Positions 1 to 11,829 of a stretch of DNA of 64,000 bases are shown here, one piece after another. A model generated the notes under the pieces. It was not told the DNA's origin. It searched no databases and saw nothing but the letters and a program-made list of their open reading frames with translations. The translations under genes were made by a program, and so were the position numbers. This DNA comes from Chlorokybus atmophyticus (lineage: Eukaryota > Streptophyta > Chlorokybophyceae > Chlorokybales > Chlorokybaceae): the NCBI GenBank assembly GCA_009103225.1, contig RHPI01002262.1, positions 224,612 to 288,611 on the forward strand. Direction: 5' to 3'. Each line of letters opens with the position of its first letter. Position 1 is the stretch's first letter.

Positions 1-1101
1 GAGGCTGAGGTGTCTGCAATTGAGAATACTGAGGGCACCGGAGCAGTTGCCATGGAGGATAGTGAGGTGGAGCCTATGGATGCAGAGAACACTGAGAGGC
101 GATGGATCTTTGCCAAGGAAGTTGAGATCCATGAGGCCATGGAGGAGGCCAAGTCGGTAGTGAATGAGATGGCAGAAGGCAAGCGCTTGTCTGATGACAA
201 GCGGGGTCGGGATGGGACGGGTATGCAGCTGTACAGCGCAGCTTCCATGCTTCCGCACCCAGCCAAGGCCAGACGAGGAGGAGAAGATGCCTATTTCATC
301 GCTGATGATGGGGTCGCAATTGGCGTTGCTGATGGTGTGGGAGGCTGGGCCGAGCGGGGAATTGATGCAGGGTTGTATGCGCGCGAGCTCATGGTCAATG
401 CTGAGGTAGGCTTTTTTTCGCTGACATCAAATTTGTTCAGGTATGATGGATGCCATGTACAGGTGGTTGTTGTGTGTTTGTCCTCATGTTCTGACCATCT
501 TATCGTTCTACAGGAGGCTATGCAGCAGTGTGGACATGATGTATCAGCAGCTCTGGTGCAAGCACATAGGCAGACAAGGGCAGTTGGTTCGTCCACAGCT
601 TGCTTGATCACCTTGCAAGATGGCGAGTTGAAGGCAGCCAATCTGGGAGATAGCGGGTTCCTGGTCGTGCGGAATGGTACAGTTATCTTCCGCACTCCCG
701 CCCAGCAGCACGCATTTAACTTCCCCTATCAGATTGGCAGCCATGAGGGAGATCGGCCAGAGGTGGCAGATCTGTACAGTGTCAAAGTTGAGGCCGGTGA
801 TGTGGTTGTGGCTGGCACGGACGGTTTGTTTGACAATGTGTTCGATGAGGAGATTAGGTCCATCATTGGGGATGCTAGCCGCTCAGGCGCGCGTCCAGAT
901 GCTGCAGCCCAGCGCATTGCGGCACTCGCACGGGTTCATGCAGCCGACCGTCAGTTTATGTCACCCTTCGCTGAGCAGGCAGTGCAAGCAGGCTACCAGT
1001 TCAGCGGTGGCAAGATGGACGACATCACCGTGGTCGTGGCATATGTGGAGCACAAGGCTGTAGTTTCTGCAGATGAAGTGAAGCGAGAGGATACCATCTG
1101 A
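1..1101 (+). CDS. PP2C-type protein phosphatase, PTC7/SpoIIE-like (5' partial)
   Basis: Ser/Thr phosphatase of the metal-dependent PP2C family, of the subtype found in plant PP2C 55/80 and yeast PTC7, which act mainly in mitochondria or plastids. The frame is open to the left edge, so the N-terminus is missing. Two exons are visible: 1-405 and 514-1101, giving about 330 residues. Motifs in order are LPHPAKA, GGEDAYF and GVADGVGGW (metal-binding Asp residues), then GDSGFLVV, GTDGLFDNV and KMDDITVVVAYV, which carries the last metal-binding Asp. The intron 406-513 (GTAGG...ACAG, 108 nt) has no stop and keeps frame, so a plain ORF call inserts 36 false residues. Joining NAE to EAMQQCG restores the family sequence. 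An acidic stretch precedes the catalytic domain. The family call is secure; the organelle is not. Confidence 0.93.
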   Translation, partial: EAEVSAIENTEGTGAVAMEDSEVEPMDAENTERRWIFAKEVEIHEAMEEAKSVVNEMAEGKRLSDDKRGRDGTGMQLYSAASMLPHPAKARRGGEDAYFIADDGVAIGVADGVGGWAERGIDAGLYARELMVNAEVGFFSLTSNLFRYDGCHVQVVVVCLSSCSDHLIVLQEAMQQCGHDVSAALVQAHRQTRAVGSSTACLITLQDGELKAANLGDSGFLVVRNGTVIFRTPAQQHAFNFPYQIGSHEGDRPEVADLYSVKVEAGDVVVAGTDGLFDNVFDEEIRSIIGDASRSGARPDAAAQRIAALARVHAADRQFMSPFAEQAVQAGYQFSGGKMDDITVVVAYVEHKAVVSADEVKREDTI

Positions 1102-3292
1102 AGAGGTCTACAGCATGCATTAAGCACTTTGCACAGTTGCACTTGGTTGTGCGACCAGGGGCCCCTTCTGGTTGTACATAGTTTGATACCGGGAACATGG
1201 GCATTGCACACAGCGCCAGTCAGCCTGTGTGAAGTTGTGTAGTGAGGAGCTTGCTCCATGGCAATCTCTGCCTATTGAACTAGTGGTGCAGATTTATTCA
1301 ATTTTGCAGTGTACATCTCAGTGTAGGTAGATTGCCACAAAAGTGTACAGTGTGTAGATGAAATGAAACAGTTCTTTGCAGTTGTCACTCTTATTGTTCT
1401 GGCTCTGTCTTTTTGTCGTGCAGTACACATGATGTTTCTTGAAGGTTTTCACAATCGTGGCTCTGTTCACTGTCTGCTTGCTGCCGCGCTCTCTCCAAAC
1501 TGTTCCAATTTGTAGAGGCTCCTTAATATGTTGCCAACTAGAGTATGTAGTAAATATAGTAGTGCATGAAGGGTAAATTGAGTGTATGCAGGATATTGCA
1601 CAAACTCACAGCATCACACAAAACATGCAACACTAGCCACTCACCGTACTATCAAGTTATTCACAGTTACCAGTGGTCTGTTCACCATTACTTATCTATC
1701 TTCACTACTAGCCCAACGCCGTTATAAATGCAGGCATGCATACTCATGCCATTACATGCTGTTGCTTTCGAAATCGCTATTGCTTGCATACATTAATCGC
1801 GAGGCTTTAACCAAATGCGTTTTCACACCATACAACGAAATCGCTATTGTTTGCATACATTAATTGCGAGGCTTTAACCAAATGCGTTTTCACACCATAC
1901 AACGAATAGTTAGCCACACGCACCTGCATGTACGACCACCAATCTAACTCTACCTTTTACTCTCCCCCTATGCTTGCACACCCTATATGGTCGGGCGTAA
2001 GGGCATGTACTGTAAATGACACTGACAATATGTAATCTTTCTACAATGAAAGGCAAGAGCGTCCATGCACACTATGCCACGCTCAGCACGTTATGCAGTA
2101 ACTCATGTGCCTGCACGTTTGCACTGTGCAAGTTGCATTGCAGCCATGTATTCTTAGTGCACAATTCAAACGTGACTGATGATTGTTGTATGGATCAGGT
2201 TAAAGCCTTGTGCTTGGACTATTAGCCTCCCAACACTTCACTGGCAACATGTTGTGTTACACCTTGTGTACACCCAAAGACAAAAGTAAATACAGTAGCA
2301 GGGCTTTTGGCATGACCGACTGACTGACTGACTGGGCTTGAACAGCGTTAACTACATAGAGGCTGACATATCTACATAGCATGCAACTTAAGCTATGGCT
2401 GTGGCTGGAGTAGGGTGAGCCTAATGGTGGGCAGGGCCAGATCAGTCTTAGGCAAGCAACGACCAGCGAGTCGCAGTGCACTGTGGCTCTTCACCAGCAC
2501 GCTTTGCAAATGAGAGAGCTGCCACAAGAGCGCCTCCAGCCATGTGTGCAGCTCCACATTGACTACCACCAACCTCCTCCCGCGCTACTACCTCCATTAT
2601 GGACACGTACGTGTTGGCTGTCAGTGCTGCACCATGCCTATCCGCACACATCACATACATCACTGACAACCTTAGATAAACACCCACACGCGCACGCCAC
2701 CACGCTACGCGAGCACCGTGTCCGCCTCGGTTGTTGGAGGGCCTTGGGCCACCAGGCTCCATCCTGGCACTGCTGCTACACTTTTCTTTTGCTACAGCCG
2801 CCGCTCCGCGCTCCAAGACCGCCATCGCATGTGCCCGCTGCAAGGCGCATGCCATACGCCACCGGCAGATGCGGATGAAGCCCTCCCATAACTACCTTGT
2901 CAGATGCGGGGGTGCTCTTGGCGTGAGGCCAACGCAGCTGATGCATACTGTGTGCATAGAGTGACGTGCATGAGTGTTGTTGATGTAAAGTTGTTGATGT
3001 GGCGTGCTGGTTTAGCATAATGGCCTTGCTATTGCTACAATATTACTTTACACTTGTGTCATTTCATACACAAAGGCAGAGCGGCTCCTCACCTGCACCA
3101 GAAAACTCAGTGCATGCGTAGAAGTCACGCACTGAGTTTTGCCACAGTTCTGCACGTGTTTTTAGACAGATCAGCTGACAAAGTGGCTGGCATCAGCAGG
3201 CCACTGTTGGCAGCTGAACTAGCAACTGCCTACACCTACTGAGTCTGCCCCACTCAAGCTTAACTATTTGAGCAGTAGTCAATTAGCTAAAC
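1102..3292. other. Intergenic region without a supported gene
   Basis: This 2.2-kb spacer lies between two converging genes and should hold both 3' UTRs. It contains a 67-bp tandem duplication and a short GACT run near 2314. Open frames exist on both strands around 2450-2960, for example a 135-codon minus-strand frame. They overlap each other antisense and match no family I recognise, so they are not called as genes. Confidence 0.6.
1769..1902. repeat. 67-bp tandem duplication
   Basis: Two adjacent 67-bp copies, 1769-1835 and 1836-1902, each begin CGAAATCGCTATTG and end ACACCATACAA. They differ at two C/T positions only, so the duplication is recent. No coding meaning is seen. Confidence 0.9.
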
Positions 3293-5685
3293 TCAGGCCT
3301 TAGCAGCAAACCCCTTTGCAGCTGTCTTGGCAGTTGACGCCTTTGCCGCCTTCTTCCCACTTTTCTTGGTAGGCGAACCTGCACGTGGTGTCTTCTCAAC
3401 CTTTTGAGCCTGTGCGGCTGAGGCCTCAGCGGAAACTGCAGCTAAAGTGGAAGCCGGGGCTGGAGTGGAAGCCAATGCGGGGGCTGGAGCTGATGCTGGA
3501 GCAGCAGCAGGAGTGGATGCGGAGTTTGCTTCCAGAGCTTGCTTCGGGAGCGCAGAAGCTGCAGCGCGAGCGGGTTTGGAAGCAGGAGCTGGAGTAGAAG
3601 CCAATGCGGGAGCCGAAGCTGCAGGAGCGGGTACGGGTGCAGGAGTTGCTTCTGGAGCTGCAGCAGGAGCCGATGCTGCAGCTGCAGCAGGAGCGGGTTT
3701 GGAGGCGGGAGCTGGAGCTGCAATGGAAGCGGGTTCAGTAGCGGCAGCAGCAGAGGGTGCAGGAGTTGCTTTGGCAGCTGCAGCTGGAGATGGTGGAGCC
3801 GGAGCCGAAGCCGGAGCCGATGCTGAAGCTGCAGCGGGAGCGGGTTTGGTAGCGGCAGCGGGTGCGGGAGTTGTTTTAGGAGATGCAGCTGGAGCGGAAG
3901 CTGGAGATGGAGCTGATGCCAAAGCTGAAGCAGCAGCCGGAGCCGATGGTGCAGCTGCAGCGGGAGTGGGTTTGGAAGCAGGAGACGGAGTGGAAGCCAA
4001 TGCGGGAGCTGATGCCGGAGCTGCAGCGGAAGCGGGTACTGCAGTTGCATCGGGAGCTGCAGGTGGAGATGGTGGAGCCGAAGCCGAAGTAGCAGCTTCA
4101 GCAGGAGTGGGAGCGGGTTTGGAAGCGGGAGCCGGAGCTGATGCTGGAGCGGCAGCAGTAGCGGGAGCTGCTTTGGGAGCTGCAGCTGGAGATGGCGCGG
4201 CGGGAGCTGAAGTGGACGACGTAGTGGGGACGGGTTTGGAAGTAGCAGCGGCGGGTGCTGGAGTTGCTTTTGGAGCTGCAGCTGGAGTGGAAGTTGGAGC
4301 AGGAGCCGAAGCTGAAACAGGAGCTGGTGCTGAAGTTGGGGCTGCAGCTGCAACTGGAGCTGGGGATTCATCTGATGGCGCTGATTGCTTAGTTTTAGCC
4401 TTTGATGATGGTGGCTTTGCAACAGCAGCAGCAGCTGCTTCTTCCTTCACCGCCTTCTCGGCCTTGGTCGCACGTGATGGTGCTGATTGCTTAGCTGTAG
4501 CCTTTGGTGATGGTGGCTTTGCAGCAGCTGCTTCTTCCTTCACTGCCCTTTTCCCCTTGGCCGCAGCGGCCTCCTGTGCAGTCGAAGCTGGAGCGGATGG
4601 TGGACTCACTTCGGGAGCTTGCTTTGGTAGCGCCGAAGCCGGAGCTGATGCTGCAGCTGCAGCTGCAGCGGGAGCAGGTTTGGAAGCAGGAGTCGGAGCT
4701 GCAGCGGGAGCGGGTACTGGAGTTTTGGGAGCTGCAGCTGGAGACGATGGAGCTGAAGCCGAAACAGCAGCTGCAGCGGGGGCGGGAGCGGGAGCGGGTT
4801 TGGAAGCGGGAGCCGGAGCTGATGCTGGAGCTGCAGCCGGAGCGGGTTTGGTAGCGGCAGCGGGTGCGGGAGTTGCTTTGGCACCTGCAGCTGGAGTTGG
4901 TGGAGCCGGAGCCGAAGCCGGAGCTGATGCCGGAGCTGCAGCGGGAGCGGAAGTGGAGGCCGCAGCGGGAGCGGGTTTGGCAGCGGCAGCGGGTGCGGGA
5001 GTTGCTACGGGAGCTGCAGCTGGAGTGGAAGCTGGAGCAGGAGCTGGAGTTGAAGTGGGGGCTAACGCTCCAACTGGAGCTGGGGCCTCATCTGATGGCG
5101 CTGATTGCTTGGTTTTCTTCTCAGCCTTTGATGATGGTGGCTTTGCAGCAGCAGCAACTGCTTCGTCCTTGTCCGCCCTCTCGGGCTTGGCCGCTTGCGA
5201 TGGTGCCGACTTCTTGGTTTCAGCCTTTGATGATGGTGGCTTGGCAGCCGCCTCTTCCTTCGCCGCCCTCTCCGCCTTGGCCGCAGCGGCCTCCTGTGCA
5301 GACCCGAACTTGAACACCTTCGTGCCATCCGCCATGTCTGGGACCACACAGATCAGACACATGACGACAAGCATGCATGCATGCACACACACGCACGCGT
5401 GCATATAACCTCGCATGACTTCAACAGGCGAAACACACAACTAGCAGGCATATGCACTGGCTCACCTGTCACGCTCACAATCTCAAGCTTTTCCTCTCCA
5501 TTCCCACCCTTGCCTGCCACAGTAACAACAGCAGGCCGTCGCAGGGCCCTCAAAGGCCTTTTTGGGTGAGAATGCCTCAGAGGTGAAGGGCGCTGCACTG
5601 ATGATAGTGATGATGATGAAGTTGATGTGGACGGCCGCAACCGCAACATGACGCAGGAGCTGATTGGCGACACTCGCATTGCCAT
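3293..5685 (-). CDS. Ala/Pro-rich low-complexity protein with plastid-transit-like start and H1-like tail
   Basis: Two exons on the minus strand, 5685-5466 and 5337-3293, give a 754-residue protein. The junction is clean: GTGAG donor, CCCAG acceptor, joining EIVSVT to DMADGTK. Residues 1-60 are rich in Ser, Arg and Pro with few acids (MAMRVSPISSC...), as in chloroplast transit peptides. Next come KVFKFGSAQEAAAAKAERAAKEE and several Lys/Ser blocks of the type AKPPSSKAETKQSAPS. Some 500 residues of alternating Pro-Ala (PASAPAP) follow. The last 40 residues are Lys/Ala-rich (SPTKKSGKKAAKASTAKTAAK) and resemble histone H1 or HU-like nucleoid tails. No enzyme domain is visible. A plastid nucleoid or DNA-binding role is only inference. 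Codon composition keeps several frames open here, including a 653-codon antisense frame that is an artefact. Confidence 0.75.
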
Positions 5686-7973
5686 GGTGATGGTTGGCAA
5701 GGTCTTGTCTGCACGTGAATGCCCTGTTGGTGAAGTGGATTGGCATGAGAGTTCAACTGAGGTTGGGCACAGCATGCATTGGAAGTTTGACGCCTTGTTG
5801 TTCACGTTCACGCAACACGTTACGTGCGTGCAGTGTATTGCGTGATAATCAAGGACTCACTGGCACAATGCACGAATGTCATGTGCCCCAGCTAACTAGG
5901 GTAGATGAAGACAGAAGACATACCGTCATTCGACAACACGCCACGCCCACAACAACGCACCAGGCCACACCAAACCAGGGCAGGTCAAGCCAGGCCACAA
6001 CCATGCACATGCCTGCCCCCTCCCCCCCCCCCCCCCNNNNNNNNNNNNNNNNNNNNNNNNNNNNNNNNNNNNNNNNNNNNNNNNNNNNNNNNNNNNNNNN
6101 NNNNNNNNNNNNNNNNNNNNNNNNNNNNNNNNNNNNNNNNNNNNNNCCCCCCCCCCCCCCCCCCCCCCCCCCTTTCCCCCTTCTTCCTTCCTTCCTTCCT
6201 TTTTGTTCTCTCTCCATCAAAACACGCAACGCAAATTATTTGAAGATTAGGGCGCCACCAACCTTGTCCCTGCTGCTGCTGCGGCGGCGGCGACGGCGGC
6301 GGCGGCGGCGGCGACGCGTGGCCTGGTGCAGTCTCACGCCGCCAATGTACAGCCGCTAGCCGCCCGCAGAGAATTTGGCTCAAAGGCTGATTTGCAGCTT
6401 TTGTCCTTTGCAGCGAGTGGATCAGGTTGAGAGGAGGGAGTCTGACAGTGAATTCCGGTGGCAGCGTTTTTCCCGTCCTATGCGGGAAAAACGTGGGGCT
6501 CCTGATCAATAACATCACGGGATTTCGATCGGGATGCAGTGAGTGAGTTCTCTTGAACCCGATCCGCGCACGACTAAGTGCCCCTATGGCTTGATAGTGT
6601 AGGTATAAGCCAAATCTAACATCATGGCAAACCAGCATGGGGTAATCGTTGGATCTCAAGGTATCATCAAGCTGAAGTACACGTATAATTTGGCACGCAG
6701 TTGCGCAACGCAATATTGCAGATTATTCTTTGAGGCCAAGAGTTTTGCGTCATCCGTTATTGAGTGCGAGTATACAAATGATTAACACATAATTATCTAT
6801 GAAAACCTTCAAATCATCAAACTTGTAACACTTTATATGCTTGTATAGCGTATATCAACATCTTTTTGCAAGTTGCGAGCTTTGTCAGGTATCGCAGTGG
6901 CTCATGATGCATTAGCTACCAGAACTGTTCACGTACAAAAACATAAAATATGTTGTGATAAATCAGCAAGTATGGGCGTTATCAACTTCGTTAAGTTTTA
7001 TGTCAATGAATTACTTAATGTAACGTATAGGCAAGATCATTATGTATGTATATGATATACCAAGGTGTTGAGAAAGATGTGCTCTCAATGATGTGAGTCA
7101 CCTTATATGACAATCTAACTAGATGCAAATGCAAGAAGGTAAAAATTTGTACAAAAAAATGTGACGTATGAAATTTTTGAATGATGGTGTCCCCCGCAAC
7201 AAGAGAGTAGTACACCTTCTCAACCATATACCAAAACTACTTCTTAGCTGGTGGAATGAAGTTATAATACGCTTCCGACCTCATCATGCATGTCTGGACC
7301 CCGAGGTCATTATACGCATGAGCACAAGCTAAGCTTGGTATATTAAAGATCGTATACTATACCATACCATACCATACCATACAACATATAATCAACCTTG
7401 TTAATATGTGTAACTCGCATAGTAATTGTCAAAAAGCACATGTGTAGGCAGACAACTACATCTACAATTACACTATCAGCAAGATGGGCTTGGTGGTTCC
7501 GCATCGCACCATTTGACACTGCGAATTGTTGCAAGAGGCCAATCACCAACTTGAAAGTGCCGTTGCTATAACGACGATGCATTTCGTTGATCTTTGGGTG
7601 CATTTTTATGCAAGTAGCATACAGAATATCTCATTGATTAGCACATCATGACGTGTATGCCTTGTGCCTCACACCACTATCATTGCGCAGTTATATTATA
7701 AGCAGTGATTTCCTTGTCTACTTCTACCTGGCGCCTGTCAATTTGCTGTTTGTTCGCTGGCTGTGCACGACTGCAGGTGCCGTATGCCAAACACATGCCA
7801 TAGCCGATGATGGTTCACGAAGTCGCATAATGTGTGTTGGGCAGACACTAATACGCTTGCCAATACCATGCAGCTCATCTGCACTCCAACAGCTCACCTC
7901 CTCTCCACTCACCCAGACACATGTGACATGCACACGCACAGAACCTCACAACAAACCCACCCTTCAATCACAG
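5686..7973. other. Intergenic region with assembly gap and simple repeats
   Basis: This is the likely promoter side of the Ala/Pro-rich gene, then spacer up to the 3' end of adenylosuccinate lyase. It holds the poly-C-flanked gap at 6037-6146, a CTG/CGG trinucleotide stretch near 6270-6318 and five ACCAT units near 7361-7381. From about 6720 on it is AT-rich. No gene is supported. Confidence 0.6.
6037..6146. other. Assembly gap (110 N) inside a poly-C tract
   Basis: The run of N is flanked by about 16 C on the left and 26 C on the right. A G/C homopolymer probably stopped the assembly; the true length is unknown. Confidence 0.97.
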
Positions 7974-10498
<2,525 letters not shown>

Positions 10499-10672
10499 GC
10501 AAACTACGGCGTTTCAGCTGATTGTACTGCAAGATGAATGTGAGTGCAAAGCAACCTGCGGTGGAGAACATAGGTGAATGATGAGTGGCTGCCTTATCTA
10601 GACGTACAGTGGGGACAATTTCACAGGACTACTGAATTACAACTAGATTACTTAAACTGCAAATGAAAGTTA

Positions 10673-11059
10673 TTATGATGTAAAGATATGCTTGAGGGTT
10701 TCAGCATGCATGCCAACAATGCACAGTGCGACCACAAACAGCATCCACTGCTTGTTGTAAGGTGTAACCACCTTTGCTGCATTGCCAGCAAGTGCAGTAC
10801 TGCCTGCAGGCTCTTCCAGCATGACGGCCTGTGCAGCGCCAGCGCCGTCACCGCCTGTGGAGGTGGAGGCGGAGGAGCAAGCCCACCTCCTGGCCAACCT
10901 CGCCGGCAATGCCGCCCTGCTGCTCAAGAACTGCTCCAGTCGCCGCAGGTGACTATTCCCCCCTTTACTGACCCTTCTGCACGTTTTATGGCTCACTTCC
11001 TGCCTGCCGCTCACCAACCCCGCGGCCAACGCGGACGCGGTGGTCGCCGCCATCCCCAC
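10673..11059 (-). CDS. Small protein with C-terminal membrane segment, function unknown
   Basis: A 128-codon minus-strand frame just upstream of adenylosuccinate lyase. It starts MGMAATTASALAAGL, has a basic amphipathic stretch around residues 35-60 (RRLEQFLSSRAALPARLARRW) and ends in one hydrophobic segment (WMLFVVALCIVGMHA) followed by a short tail. That is the layout of a tail-anchored or single-pass organelle membrane protein. A GTGAGC ... AATAG stretch inside could be a very short intron. The plus strand over the same bases also reads as protein-like (LLANLAGNAALLLKN), but it lacks an AG acceptor where one would be needed. No family is recognised; strand and start are uncertain. Confidence 0.42.
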   Translation of the reverse strand: MGMAATTASALAAGLVSGRQEVSHKTCRRVSKGGNSHLRRLEQFLSSRAALPARLARRWACSSASTSTGGDGAGAAQAVMLEEPAGSTALAGNAAKVVTPYNKQWMLFVVALCIVGMHAETLKHIFTS

Positions 11060-11829
11060 CGCCGCCGCCGCCGCCGCAGCTCAGTCAATGCAAACCGCAG
11101 CAACACAAAACCCCTAACCGTGACTGAGCTCGTAACCAGCACTACCTTTGATATCTGGACTTCTCGACATCTCAACCATAACGGATATATCAGTGACTAA
11201 ATCTTCCAGTTACGCCGGTTTTCCCTCGGCGGCGGCGGTTGTCAGCAGTTACGACCGTATCCGCAACGCGCCACGCGCGTGCGTTTATGCCCGGTTTACG
11301 TTGACTATGGCAGCCTACTGGCTGCGCAGCTACCCCCCTAGGGCTTCAAGCACATGCAACATCATTAGCACTGCCAATGTTAATGCCATTAACTTAATGG
11401 CATCCGCCTAGCAGTCAGTTATGACAACATGTTAGTAGACTTAGGGTTTGAGGCGAGGTGGGTCGGACGCCAACACAGTTGGAAATCAAGAAATCAAAAT
11501 AAGCAAAAGGCTTGTCATAGTCCAGGGCGTTGTCGGCAGGGGCGTTGAGGGCGGCGTGGGCGGCGTGGGCGTTATCCGCCTGGCTGTGAGCTCGGGGCTT
11601 CTCCCTTGCACCGATATTGTTCAAATCTTTGCTCGTCTTCTGCGGCTTTCCATTTACCAGCAGTTGGATCAGCTCAATTGGCCTTGTGCTCTCCTCCTTG
11701 TGCTTGTGGCTGTCCTCGGCCTTGTGCTTGTGCGTGTCCTTGTCGTTGCACTTCCCCTCGTAACAGTCGTCTGCGTAGATAGCTCGAGCTTAGCTTAGCT
11801 TTGACCTAGCTCAGTTCTCCACCGCCGCC
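11060..11829. other. Spacer and probable 5' region of the PAS gene
   Basis: No supported gene. Short antisense frames near 11415-11624 are not credible. The last 60 bases before the ATG at 11830 carry the AGCTTAGCTTAGC and TAGCTCAG motif cluster. Confidence 0.5.
11778..11816 (+). promoter_or_regulatory. AGCT-motif cluster before PAS gene start
   Basis: AGCTCGAGCTTAGCTTAGC followed by TAGCTCAG lies 15-50 bases upstream of the ATG. Similar CTAAGCT/AGCT clusters precede other starts in this window: near 19500, near 51545 and at 59085-59300. It may be a core-promoter or 5'-UTR element; function is inferred from position only. Confidence 0.35.

Noticed and set aside
2448-2964. Overlapping open frames on both strands (135 and 131 codons)
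   Set aside because: No recognisable domain, no splice logic, and the two strands contradict each other. They lie in a 3' spacer.
5694-6713. Open frames of 221 and 242 codons across the gap
   Set aside because: They are open only because the N run is translated as X and the flanks are poly-Pro/poly-Gly homopolymer.
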